Notes under the pieces: generated by a model
Told to the model about the DNA's origin: nothing
Databases searched by the model: none
Seen by the model: the letters and a program-made list of their open reading frames with translations, nothing else
Program-made: the position numbers and the translations under genes
Shown here: positions 52,090 through 62,048 of the stretch, one piece after another
Layout of the letters: each line of letters begins with the position of its first letter
How positions within the stretch are numbered: the first letter of the stretch is position 1
DNA from: Trichosporon coremiiforme
Taxonomy: Eukaryota; Basidiomycota; Tremellomycetes; Trichosporonales; Trichosporonaceae
Length of the DNA: 64,000 bases
Reading direction: 5' to 3'
Assembly: GCA_039545355.1 (NCBI GenBank)
Contig: BCJJ01000017.1
Span: 124,001-188,000 of the forward strand

Positions 52090-54216
52090 TTAAGCGGCGC
52101 GGGTCGAGAGCGACGGGTTCTTGAGGAAGCCCGTCATCGAGCTCAGCGGCCCCTCGTTGCGAGTGCGGATGCTCTCGCGAGGGTTTGAGCCGCCAGTGGC
52201 AACGCGGAGACCGGCCATGGCATGGGCGAGGTCGTCAGTGGAAGCCGCCACACGGTTCGGAACACTGCTCTTGCGAGTCTCGGGAACGACAGCGAGGCGG
52301 GCGCGGCCAGTGACCACGTCGGCCAGCTTGTCGCCGTCGATCTTGGAGGAGGGTCCGGTGAACGCAGACCAGAACGACGAGGTCAGGCGGGAAGCGACCG
52401 TGGCTGTGGCAGACACGGCGGCCGAGGCAAGCGTGCTGACCGAAGTCGCGGCCGACGACGGGGCGGAAGAGCTGCTCTCCCTGCGGACCGATGGCGAAGC
52501 AGGGTCGACAAGGAACTTGGGGCGCATCGAGGCCGGAACGTTGGCCTTGTCAGCAGCAGCCTCGCGGGCGAGGCGAGACCAGAGCTGCATGCGGTAGCTG
52601 TCGAGGCTTCGCACGTTGTACGGCGTGTCCTCGGACCACTCGGCAAAGGTCGATCCCTCGATCTTGCGATCGCCAGCGTCCTGGACAGACAGGTGCCTCT
52701 CGGGAAGAGCGGGGAGAGGCTTCTTCTCAGACTTGGGCGAAGCCTTCTCCTCGGCCGCCTTCTTGTTGAGTGCGTTGAGCAGAGGGTTGACGTTGGGCTG
52801 CTCGGGGAGACAGATCTCGGGGGTGATGACGGTGTGGCAGATGGTGCTGCCGCCGGCGAGCGAGTCGCTTCCACCCCAGAAGCCGCGGGAAGAGTCGAAG
52901 GGCGCGAGATCCTTGCGGGTGTTGACTCCGACGGCGGGAGCCCTGCGACCCTGGGTTCGGGACCGAGAACCGTCTCCTTCGGACAAGGCGGTGAGCATGG
53001 CCGGGGACTGGCCGACGGTGGCAGCCGACTCAGGGTGCAGAACACACTGGGTGCTCGCCTTCAGCATCTCGAGCTCGCGACGAAGGTCCTGGTTCTCCTT
53101 GGCGCTCTGGGAGAGCTGCTCGCGGATGGCGTCGATTACCTGGTCGCGGTCCTTGATGTGAGCCTCGAGAGTGCCGATGTAGTCCTTTCGTCGGGTACGG
53201 AAAGCACGAGCGCTGAGCTTGTTACGAAGCTGACGCTTCTCCTTGCTGCTCAGCTTCTTGTACTCCTCGGGCGAAGGTCGCCAGCTCTCGTCGTCGTCGA
53301 CCTCCTCGCCCTCGGCGCGGACAACGGAGGACATGCCACCGCCCTTCTTTCCACCCTTTCCGCGACCAGCGCTGAAAATGGCAGACAACGGTACGAGCTT
53401 GTCGATCTTGTCGTCGATCTCCGACATGTTGCTTCCAGTGGAGGCAGCACGGGCCGACCTGCTGGGCGGCATCTCGCCCTCAGAGATCGAGTTGAGGGGC
53501 TCGTCCACGGACTCGGGCGCGGGAGGGATCTGGTAGGAGCTGGGTCCAGCGTACGAGGCAGCGTGGGAAGCTGGCGTGAGAGAAGACGTGCCAGGGGTTG
53601 ATGGTGTCGTGAGAGAGTTCGCGGCAAGAAGCGAGGGATTGATGGCGGAAGCAGGATCCTCCACGGGCTGGCCACCGAACTGCTGCTCGTACTGAGCAAA
53701 GCTGGCCAGAAGCTGCTGGAGCGCAGCCTGCTGGGCCATCGGCAGGTTCTGATTCTGCTGCTGGTTGTTCGCAGCCATGGCGGGTTGCGGGACCTGCTGC
53801 TGCAGGGGCATCTGCTGCTGAGGCTGAGCCATCTGTTGCTGCTGCTGCTGTTGCTGGTACTGCGCAGCCATGAGGTGGCGCTGTTGCAGGTACTCGGCGG
53901 GCTCCTGCTTGACGTTCACATCGTGGTACTGGAGAGGAACGGTGGAGGGGCCAGCGAACTGGGGCTGGTACTTCTGCTGCTGGTCGGAGAAGTCGAAAGT
54001 AAAGTCACCAGCCTGGTACTGCGGCGGCGACGGTCCAAAGGAGTGGGGCGAGGGGGTGTGGTTGACTGAGATTGTGTTGGGAGAGCTTCCGGTGTGAGAC
54101 TGGGGCTGGGAGAAGTCCTCAAAGTTGAGGAACTCGCTGAACTCGGCTGGGTTGTGAACGAGGTCGGGGACCGGGTCGAGACCCAGCAATTCGTTGAGAC
54201 TAGGCTCGGTAGCCAT
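52090..54216 (-). CDS. bZIP transcription factor
   Basis: Single exon, 708 aa. Residues 324-346 form the basic region (SSKEKRQLRNKLSARAFRTR) with the N-x7-R signature (Asn 332, Arg 340), followed by a leucine-zipper heptad series to about 385 (IGTLEAHIKDRDQVI, IREQLSQ, LRRELEMLK). It should bind DNA as a dimer in the nucleus. The N-terminal 200 residues have acidic/aromatic patches (FLNFEDF, FTFDFSD) typical of activation regions, a poly-Gln run (residues 121-128) and Gln/Pro-rich sequence. The C-terminal 300 residues are Ser/Ala-rich and disordered. I cannot match it to a named regulator. A donor at 54764 and an acceptor near 54262 suggest a spliced 5' UTR. Confidence 0.9.
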   Translation of the reverse strand: MATEPSLNELLGLDPVPDLVHNPAEFSEFLNFEDFSQPQSHTGSSPNTISVNHTPSPHSFGPSPPQYQAGDFTFDFSDQQQKYQPQFAGPSTVPLQYHDVNVKQEPAEYLQQRHLMAAQYQQQQQQQQMAQPQQQMPLQQQVPQPAMAANNQQQNQNLPMAQQAALQQLLASFAQYEQQFGGQPVEDPASAINPSLLAANSLTTPSTPGTSSLTPASHAASYAGPSSYQIPPAPESVDEPLNSISEGEMPPSRSARAASTGSNMSEIDDKIDKLVPLSAIFSAGRGKGGKKGGGMSSVVRAEGEEVDDDESWRPSPEEYKKLSSKEKRQLRNKLSARAFRTRRKDYIGTLEAHIKDRDQVIDAIREQLSQSAKENQDLRRELEMLKASTQCVLHPESAATVGQSPAMLTALSEGDGSRSRTQGRRAPAVGVNTRKDLAPFDSSRGFWGGSDSLAGGSTICHTVITPEICLPEQPNVNPLLNALNKKAAEEKASPKSEKKPLPALPERHLSVQDAGDRKIEGSTFAEWSEDTPYNVRSLDSYRMQLWSRLAREAAADKANVPASMRPKFLVDPASPSVRRESSSSAPSSAATSVSTLASAAVSATATVASRLTSSFWSAFTGPSSKIDGDKLADVVTGRARLAVVPETRKSSVPNRVAASTDDLAHAMAGLRVATGGSNPRESIRTRNEGPLSSMTGFLKNPSLSTRAA

Positions 54217-56074
54217 GGTGGCAAACGAAGGGGTGGGGTTTGTCGGTAAAGCGGTTGTGGACTGTATGTTGAGAGTTGTGTTGGACGGGTCGGTAAGATG
54301 GAAGGAAAGACTTTATAGGCGGTCAGTCAAGGGTTCAAAGGAGCGAATTGTTCGTGTAGTGAATGAAAGAGTGAAGGGGAAGTGTGTGATAATGAGATGT
54401 AAGGATATTGTCGATGCCAGGTCAACTTGGGTCGGGGCCATGAGAAAATGAATTTGTTACCGAGCAGTCACCGAGCGACGACCACAAAGGTCTGTCGCTT
54501 GATACGTATGACCTGGCCTGCGAATGCCGCCGCCCGCACAGTCAAGAAGAATGCCATAGAGAATCTTCCTCTGCGTAGGGAGAGCAAGAGGTCACGGAGG
54601 CATAACCCAGCTCTCTCGGCAAGGTTACATGATGCCGGACAGCCCACGAGTGTGCCTGCCCATAACCGACTATGAGCGAGGCCCTTGAGTGGACTATGCG
54701 GGCACCTATGGCCGGCCCAGATGTGCGGAACAAAGAAGGACCTGAAGGAGGTTGGGTAACTTACCTGATCAGAGGGTTAGGAGGGGGGGTCAGGCGTCTG
54801 GGTGTCGCGGGTTGAAGGAGATGGGTGGGCTGAGATGGAACGATAACGAGTCGCGCGGAGGCTTCGATAAGATGGGAAGGGATCGCTGAACAATGGGCGA
54901 TGGCGACTGGCGAATGGTGGGGTTCGCGGGCGAGGGATTGTTTCGCTGTGTGATGTTTCGAGATGATAGATGGAGGTGGTGGAGTGACAAGAGGGGAAAG
55001 GCGGGGAAGGAATGGGATCGCAAGTGGTTTTGAACGGATGGACGATGGACGATGGAGGAGTGGGAGCTACGCTGGAGGGAAGCAAAAGCTCCAAGGATTG
55101 CTGGCGGATCTGACCCTGGGGCGTCTCCCACAAGCGCGCTAGCAGACTAGGACGATACATGGCACACCGTTCATCTCGACACACGCCGCACGGCGCACAG
55201 CGGGCACGCGGTGCACCCCAAGATCCTGACCATGCTGACCACCCGCCTTGGCCGAAGGTCTTCTCTTCCTCTCATGACTCGAGCCGTCCGTCCGGCCTCC
55301 GAGTCTCGCCCTCAGACTTTCTTTCAGACTAACCAGGCCTGGCGATGCAAACGTGTCAGCCAGCGAATGTCTTGCGGCATGCATAGCGCAACTCCTGAGG
55401 AAGTGCAGGAGATTCCAGCGCGGAGGACTCGGTGCGACGGGGGCCAGGTATGCCTGAGGCTGTACCGGGTGGGTGCCGGATGGTGCAACGACGCGTAAGT
55501 GTCACGACGGTTGTCGCCACCCGGCGCCTCATGGCGCTCCAGGCGCTCCAGGCGCTACGGCATGACCCAGCGGAGTCAAATGAAGGTCAAATGGTGATTA
55601 CAAAGCATCGCAAGTCATATGCTATTTAAACCTAGATACCGGAGTGCGCTGGCCCGTGCGCTCATGCCCGACAGTGAGAGAGTGGAGGCAGCCCAGGCCA
55701 GGCACGATTGAATACCCTGTATACCCTATATCCACAGATGTTCCCTGGTCGCTGTCCACGGTGGCCACGTCCACCAGGGAACATGGTCCGAGGCCCAGCT
55801 GCCAGCGACAGCCCTATGACGCCTATCAGCGGTACCACAGGCGGACCCAGAACCTTATCCTGAGCCGATCGTCGTCGCTTGCGCGTTGTCTTTGTCGCTC
55901 AGCCGGCCGACGACACCGCTCACGACAAAAGACGCGGCCAACAAATAATCCACAATCTGCTCTCGACTCAAACCCATGCACACCCTCGACATTCCCCGAT
56001 ACCCTTGCTAATTCCGTTCCCCAACGACATTTGCTCACACTCACCCCAGCTCACAGCCCAGCCATCGCGCACGT
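54217..56074. other. Upstream region of the bZIP gene
   Basis: 1.86 kb. On the minus strand a canonical donor (CAGGTAAGTT, 54767-54758) and an acceptor (CATACAG, 54268-54262) could bound a 503-nt 5' UTR intron of the bZIP transcript. The long leader suggests translational or alternative-start control, by inference. Beyond about 55.2 kb I see nothing but unremarkable spacer. Confidence 0.4.
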
Positions 56075-57686
56075 CTACGCGTTTTGAAGCACCGGAAGCA
56101 GTGGTGCCCCGCCGCTAGACCCGTTCGAGCCGCTGGACCCACCTGTCGATCCTTGCAAGGACGTGAACGTGGCCTGCGCGGCTTGCAGCCGTACCGCCTT
56201 GGCACTGGCCGTGGCTGCGCGGCGGAGGGGACTTGAGGGACTTGAAGGGCCCAAAGGGCTTGGGGGTTGATCCTCGCAGCATGAGCCTCCGCACTGCGAC
56301 ACGCCCGGATCAGACAGTCTGGCATAGCTCGCCTTGCTGTTCGTCGGGCTGTCGGAGTCCTGGATCGAGGAGCGGCGGAGCGACATGCGGCCCAGTCCCC
56401 CGAGCCCCCCGAGCCCCCCGAGCTGTCCCAGCCCCAGCCCGAGGTCGCCGAACAGCAGCCCGCGCGGACTGCTGTACTGCTCCGGCAGGCGGGGAACGGG
56501 CGGCACATCCGCGGGGGCATGGGAGCTATTCGCGGTCGAAGTTGATCTGGTCGAGCGCGCAGATCGTGTGGATCTGGTCGAGCGCGTCGAGCGCGTAGAT
56601 CGGGACAAGAACGACGTGATGGAGCGCGGGGACTGGGGCATAAACTCGCTCAGAATCCCGTCGACACGTAGGGGGAGGTCGTCCAGCGTTGCAGTGACGT
56701 TACGGGGCACATACTCGGTTCGCGTGGAGTAGGTGTCGAACAGGATCGCTGACTCGGGATGGTCCTGCAGTCTGTCCTGTTGTCGCGCCGGAGGCAGGCG
56801 TGGTCGCAGAATCACGGCCGACTCGGGGTGGTCCTCTAACGCTGAGCGGGCTGGAGGATTGCGCATTCCGACGATCGCGAGCTCGGGGTGTTCCTCGGAC
56901 GTCGTCCTGGTCAGTCCAGGCTGGACCTGCGCGGGAGCACTGTCAGAGGGGAGCTGGATCGTGTCTGTCGAGCCTGAGTCCGGCATCAGCCGGTACAGTT
57001 GTCGGATGCCGAAGCAGAGTTGGAGTTCGCGCGCGATCTCGTCGGGCGTCGCGGGGAGCGGCCGCTCAGGCAGCCGAGGATAGGGGAGACAGGGAGGTTC
57101 GATGGGGCCGCGGTAGGGAATGTAGCTGGGCAGCGGGCGGCGCTGTTTTGCAGGCGCTGGAGGAGGGTTGGGTTTGGGTCGTGGCGGGCGTGGCCGGGGC
57201 GGAGGGCGCGCAACGATTGGGGCTTTTACAGAATCGATAAGGTAGCTGGCGTAGGAACTGCCGCTGCTCGCGCTTGTTGTTTGGCTGTTGGGCTGGGAGC
57301 TCTTCTGGTTGACATACTCTGCGAGCGCGGAGAGGGGGGCCGGAGGCGGCGCGCCTGACCTGCCTTTACGCAGCACGAGGGCGAAGGCGACCGCGGCAAC
57401 GATGAAGGCGGCACCTAAAGCTACCATGACGACGGCGACGACGGGCACCTCGGTGTTTCTGCGCGGTCAGCGTCTGGTCCGGCGTGCTGCTGCGGCGCCG
57501 ATGACTCACCCATGGTTGTGTCCAGCATGTGGGTCAACGGTGGAGGTCTGTGCAAGTTCACTCGAGATACTGCAGTCAGCCCGGCTGTCCTCCAGCTCAA
57601 CACGTGAACCGCAGTACCCACGCTTCAGAAATGACTTCAGAAGCACCACCGGCGGCGCTAGCCGCAGCCGACGGGAGCGGCGCCAT
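56075..57686 (-). CDS. Single-pass membrane protein with HPES repeats
   Basis: Three exons: 57686-57622, 57569-57510 and 57458-56075, phases consistent, 502 aa. The first two exons encode a short Ala/Ser-rich N-terminus (42 residues), then a membrane helix (VPVVAVVMVALGAAFIVAAV, about residues 46-71) with a basic RKGR stop-transfer. This predicts a short outside part and a long cytosolic tail. The tail has a Pro-rich stretch (residues about 125-145), three copies of a short motif (EEHPELAIV, EDHPESAVI, QDHPESAIL at about 230, 250 and 273), an Arg-Ser-Thr tandem run (STRSTRSTRSTRS) and Gly-Leu repeats. It resembles fungal membrane-anchored sensors with disordered cytoplasmic tails, but I know no family. 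The donor GTGGGT of exon 1 is weaker than others. Confidence 0.65.
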
Positions 57687-58427
57687 GGCTGCAGAAGAGC
57701 TTCGCACTCAACCAGATCGGCGAGTTTCGTGTGTGTGTCGGCGACTTTGCGTTGTCGGAACGATTACGAAACGAAACAAGCTGAAGGCGACCAGCGCAAA
57801 GAAGACCGAACAAGCTGAAGAAGGGGGAGAAGGCGCTGAACGAGTGGAACGTTCGTGTGTGCGTCACCAGCAACGATTGAGAAGAAAGGTAAGGAGCGAC
57901 AGAGGTTAGAGAACGAGGAGAGTGAGCGAGGAACGAAGAGACAAAGAGACAGCGAGATGCTGCCCTATGGAACAGTCTGCACGTCGCGTAGCCCGTCCGG
58001 ATGTGAATGCCATGGTCTCGAGCGCGTCGCCCGCCATCCTTTGAGGGGCGTGCATGAATCGACGCCGATCTCAGAAGACACTGGGCCATGCCGCGCCGAT
58101 CTGGCACCGCGTGGGTGACTGCGAATCGCCTGGTCATCGGTAGGAGGGGGCGCTGGGAGGGTCAGAGCGGAAACCGCAATATGAACATCAGGAAATTAAT
58201 GGACCGTCATCAGCAGGACTGCAATCGACAGGCAATGAGGGCATTCATACAACAGATGAAGATGTGGTAAGTACGTACGGGCGCTGCGGTGTGTGTTCGT
58301 GTGGCGGATCGACGCGAAGCCCGGAGCTACGCGAGACCAAGGGGCCGCGTGGTACTCTGGTATGACAGATGGTCCAACATGAAGACAAAAGAGGTGGGGT
58401 GGCCAAAGGCGGTGGGAGCGAGTGAGA
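57687..58427. other. Spacer between the membrane-protein gene and UBC8
   Basis: 740 bp. The promoter of the membrane-protein gene and the 3' flank of UBC8. No supported gene. Confidence 0.4.
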
Positions 58428-59416
58428 TCAATCGTCCATCTCGCCCATGAACTCGTCCCCGTCACTGAGCTCTCCCATGTCGCTCATCGGGTCGTCATCA
58501 TCATCGTCGTCCTCGTCGTCACTGCCAGTCTTCTCCTTGGCATTCGTGTGACCGTTGCCGTTGGCCCGTGATGAGCGAGACATGGGCTCGTCGTCATCGC
58601 CGTTCTCGCCTGCTCGGTCCGCATCCTCGTTCGACGCGTACTTGTCCACATACGACTCGACCTTCTTCGCGTACGCCTTGGGGTCACGCATCAGGAGCGC
58701 AGCCGCTTCGCCATTCAGCGGGTCGGCAGGGTTGGGGTAACGCAGGAGCTGGGGGAGGAAGATCTCAAAGATATTGATGAGCTCTGCGAATGTGTCAATC
58801 ATTAAGTCCAGCGTTACTGCCATACCGAACATGGGGGACCAGGTCTGGTTGATGACATCGAGACAGACACTTCCGCTCCTGCGATCGGTCAGACGTCATT
58901 CCGCGGAAATATGCCTACAGTTCATCGATGTTAGGGTGGAAGATCTTGTTCATGAACCCGATGCTGGGCGACTTGTAGGGGAACTGCTCCGGCAGCTCGA
59001 CATGAATCTTCCAGACGCCGTTCGCAAATGGTGCTGGTTGCGTCAGTGATAGGGCTCGTCATCGGTTCCTTGGGAGGCGCCATTGAGGGGCGGGTCCATT
59101 GACGGAGGCAAGTGGAGGTTAACCGAGCCGCCCCAGAACCGTCGAAGCTGGGGCTGGGCAGCAAACCGATAGCCTCCCCGTCGGACCTCGATGGAAACCC
59201 AAGCCTACTCACTCTCGGCAGGTCCATGGAACTTGACGTAGAACTCGCTCATCTTATTGTTGACGAGCGTGACCTGGTAGTCCGACATGAGCCTGGTCAC
59301 GAGTCAGCAATGTGCTCGGGTGGCGAACGCCGAGAGCCGTATGCAGCGCCAAAGGCAGCTCGCATATCCGTACGTACAGTTTCATGACATCGGTGTCGAC
59401 GCGTCTCTTTGGGGAA
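58428..59416 (-). CDS. UBC8: Ubiquitin-conjugating enzyme E2, Ubc8/UBE2H type (5' end unresolved)
   Basis: In yeast Ubc8 takes part in glucose-induced turnover of gluconeogenic enzymes (GID/CTLH ligase). Exons: 59416-59378, 59292-59213, 59033-58919, 58878-58826 and 58783-58428. They join as [69 protein letters not shown] (catalytic Cys) and [20 protein letters not shown], ending in a long acidic tail ([10 protein letters not shown]), the family trait. The intron at 58825-58784 is in frame and can be mistaken for coding. The first exon must supply about Met-Ser before SPKRR. The ATG at 59498 is the only candidate nearby, but no canonical donor there gives the right phase. It is divergent from the complex I gene. 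Confidence 0.9.
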
Positions 59417-59986
59417 CTGTGCAAAGAGTGTCAGCATATGAGTTCGGACGATCGCAGGGCGGCTTCTGAAGCCAGAACCCAAGCGGGACACTTATCATGA
59501 TGGGCGGCGGCGGGGTGGACCGATCAGAGCTGGCAGACTAGAGAGCAGCGGGTGACAGCAAGAAGGTGACGAAGATGGGTAGGCGACAAGTAGAAGTGTA
59601 GTAATGCAATGGAGAGGGTTGTGAGAGGACGTTGTGAAGTGAGATCAACGCAGGGCGATGCGCGCGCACGAAGTCGGTGGCCTCGTCAGATACCACGGGC
59701 CACACTACGACGTCAGTAGGGTCCTGAACCAGCACGAGGACCGGTGGGAGTGAGCCTGACATATTTACTTTCCCACGATGCACACTCTTTCGCCTGTCAT
59801 GGTCACCCCCCTCAGCCCGCCACACCGCGTTCGCCGTATAACCCCACGGTGAGGACGGACTGCTTGCCTTCACCTGGACGAGCATTGGCTGGCGAGACCG
59901 CTGAGACCGAGAGTTGGAGATCGAGGACGACAGTTGCTGCTCTGTAGACACCACTAGAGCTCCGTTCACCACCACCACCACTCAAA
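59417..59986. promoter_or_regulatory. Divergent region of UBC8 and the NDUFA11-like gene
   Basis: 570 bp. It contains the unresolved first coding exon of UBC8 near 59496 and the complex I gene promoter. The acceptor GCTGACACTCTTTGCACAG (59435-59417) leads into UBC8 exon 2. Confidence 0.4.
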
Positions 59987-60787
59987 ATGGCCTCCAACCC
60001 CCTCCTCCCTCCCCTCAAGGGAGCGTCGGCTTCGTCGTTCTACATCCCTTCCGCCAACGAGGCGCACACCTTCCACCCCCACGACACGATCCAGACCGCC
60101 ATGCGCGTCACTGTCGAGTCCGCCGGTGTCGGTCTCCTCGTTAGCGCTGTCCAGAACGCCCTCGACAAGTGCGTCACCGTGAGATAGTCTGCTCGGGTGC
60201 GGCAACAGGAACAATGAAGATCCCGACCGCGTTTCCCGCCGGCGCCGTGCTCGAGCAGACTTGACTGCCCCAATGTGGCTTCGGAGGAATAATGTTGACA
60301 CTGCAGGCACAACCGGGGAGCTATGGGTATCTTCACCAGGACGGGCGGCACCATCGGCCTCTTCGGTATGTGTTGACTGACGGCAACGGAGGGACATATC
60401 ACTAACAGTGCAGCTGCCATGGGTTTCGCCTACTCCTTCACCCAGTCCTTCGTCGCCAACACCCGTCAGGTGCGATATCAGACGTCACTCACTTACTGAC
60501 CCACAGACCGACGACTGGGCTAACGGAGCCGCTGGTGGTTGCGCTGCTGGATTCGCTGCTGGTGTCAAGGCCCGCTCTCTCCCCATGGCCGTCGGAGCTT
60601 GCGCCGGAATGGCTACCCTCATCGGCACCTTCGAGGCTGCTGGAAGCGTAAGTAGTGGACTGTCACTGATGACTGACGTGCGCAGAACCTCACTGGTGAC
60701 AACCGCCAGAACGTGCCGCGCGAGGAGCGGGAACAGCGACGACTCCACTTCTTCAAGAAGCCCCAGACCGAGGAGGCCTCCTCATAA
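59987..60787 (+). CDS. Complex I subunit, NDUFA11/B14.7 type
   Basis: Five exons: 59987-60168, 60307-60365, 60414-60469, 60507-60647 and 60686-60787. Phases agree, 179 aa. It is a small Tim17-like membrane protein with four hydrophobic segments: residues 38-58 (MRVTVESAGVGLLVSAVQNA), around TGGTIGLFAAMGFAYSF, the Gly/Ala-rich NGAAGGCAAGFAAGVKARSL, and MAVGACAGMATLIGTFEAAG. The end is charged and soluble. This layout and length match the fungal complex I accessory subunit (Neurospora 21.3b, human NDUFA11) in the mitochondrial inner membrane. Its presence means the organism retains complex I. Confidence 0.85.
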
Positions 60788-61742
60788 GAGCGAAGCACAG
60801 TGTATATAAGTGCCCAGCAGTAGACATTGATGAACAACATCAGACGCAACGACGCGGGGCCGAGCGGAGTTCATCGTGGACGACGAATTGCTCTGGACGA
60901 CTGGGACAGGAATAGGGTCGCAATCCGCTAAGGCGATGCCGTGGACGGCGCGGACGGGTCCGAGCACTTCCGCACCGCGTGCGGATGCGGAGCACGCTGA
61001 CCGCTTCGAAGGGCGCTGACTTTGTACTAACGTCACGCGGCCGAGAGAGAATGCCACGCCGCAGTTGGGGCCGCCGCCGATCACCGAGACGCGTCTCACG
61101 CCGCACCGCTGGTTGATCGAGAGGGACTAGGGACTTGCTACTTCCGCAGCGGAAAAGACGATGGTGTTGTGATGTGGGCCAGTGGGAGCGGAATGGAGCT
61201 AACGAGCTGCCACGATTGCGGTTCCGTCTGTCGGTGCAGGGCGTCGTCACGCGAGGGGCCAGCGACGATCATGTCTTGGGCGTCGTTCCAGGCAGGCCGG
61301 TACCCAAATCCCGCGGCTCGTGGCTCGTGGCTCGTGGCCGGCGAAGGGGTCTCTGATGATGCGGCCCGACCCGCGCAGTGGTGGGGGATGGGAGGGGCGA
61401 GCGAGGGGCACTGAGGGGCGCCAGAGACATCAGGTCAGGTGCTGCGCAAGACTGACACCTCTGACGTCGGCGGACACCGCACCTCGCGCCATCTGCGGCT
61501 ACACACCAGAATACACTCACCCGACTCCAAGCACCGGGGAGCGCCCCTTTGCTTGTATCACTGCCCTTGAGCTCGAGAGCTCAGCAGCCCCTGGTCGTGG
61601 CTGTAATCAAACCGCCCGACGATCCATCTTGTGTACAAAACCGCATGCGCGCTGACCCTCTCCTCCTTCGCCCCCTCAGAGCTTCCTCAGCCATCCCTCT
61701 CCGGCCTTTCGGAGTCCGAACGGGAGCGGGGCAGATCAATCA

Positions 61743-61756
61743 CCAGTGCGCACTGG
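61743..61756. promoter_or_regulatory. 14-bp palindrome upstream of a TATA box
   Basis: CCAGTGCGCACTGG is a perfect palindrome 14 bp before the TATA box, a natural place for a dimeric regulator. Confidence 0.45.
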
Positions 61757-61770
61757 GCGTCACCACCTTC

Positions 61771-61777
61771 TATATAT
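61771..61777 (+). promoter_or_regulatory. TATA box of the RRM gene
   Basis: TATATAT in GC-rich DNA, followed by a C/T-rich leader and a spliced 5' UTR. Confidence 0.5.
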
Positions 61778-62048
61778 CAACACACGACAGCCCACTCTTC
61801 CCTGTTCACCTCATTCCCGATCCCCACCCAGTCACTTCTCCTCACATTGACATCTTTTTTCAACCAGTCCTGTTGGTTTGAACTCTCAAGTAAGCTCTCA
61901 CATTTCTCACGCTCGGGTTTTCACTCGTAGCTGGATGGCCAGCGAGTCGCTCAATACTTATGCTGGTCGTGCTGCGCTCCGTCCACTGGACTTTTCTGCG
62001 CCTTCCCCCGTTTGATAAACCGTCTTCTGACGCTCAGACTACGCGTTC

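Larger units (their letters stand above)
60788..62048. promoter_or_regulatory. Promoter and 5' UTR of the RRM gene
   Basis: 1.26 kb. Holds a 14-bp palindrome (61743-61756), a TATA box (61771) and a probable 5' UTR intron (61890-62037; GTAAGC donor, TTCTGACGCTCAG acceptor) ending 11 bases before the ATG. The first part is the 3' flank of the complex I gene. Confidence 0.5.

Noticed and set aside
52222..53601. 459-aa plus-strand ORF opposite the bZIP gene
   Set aside because: Antisense shadow, Gly/Arg/Val-rich with no motif.
58784..58825. Reading through this stretch as UBC8 coding sequence
   Set aside because: It is open in frame, but removing it as an intron (GTATGG donor, GACACATTCGCAG acceptor) restores the conserved SPMFELINIFE block.
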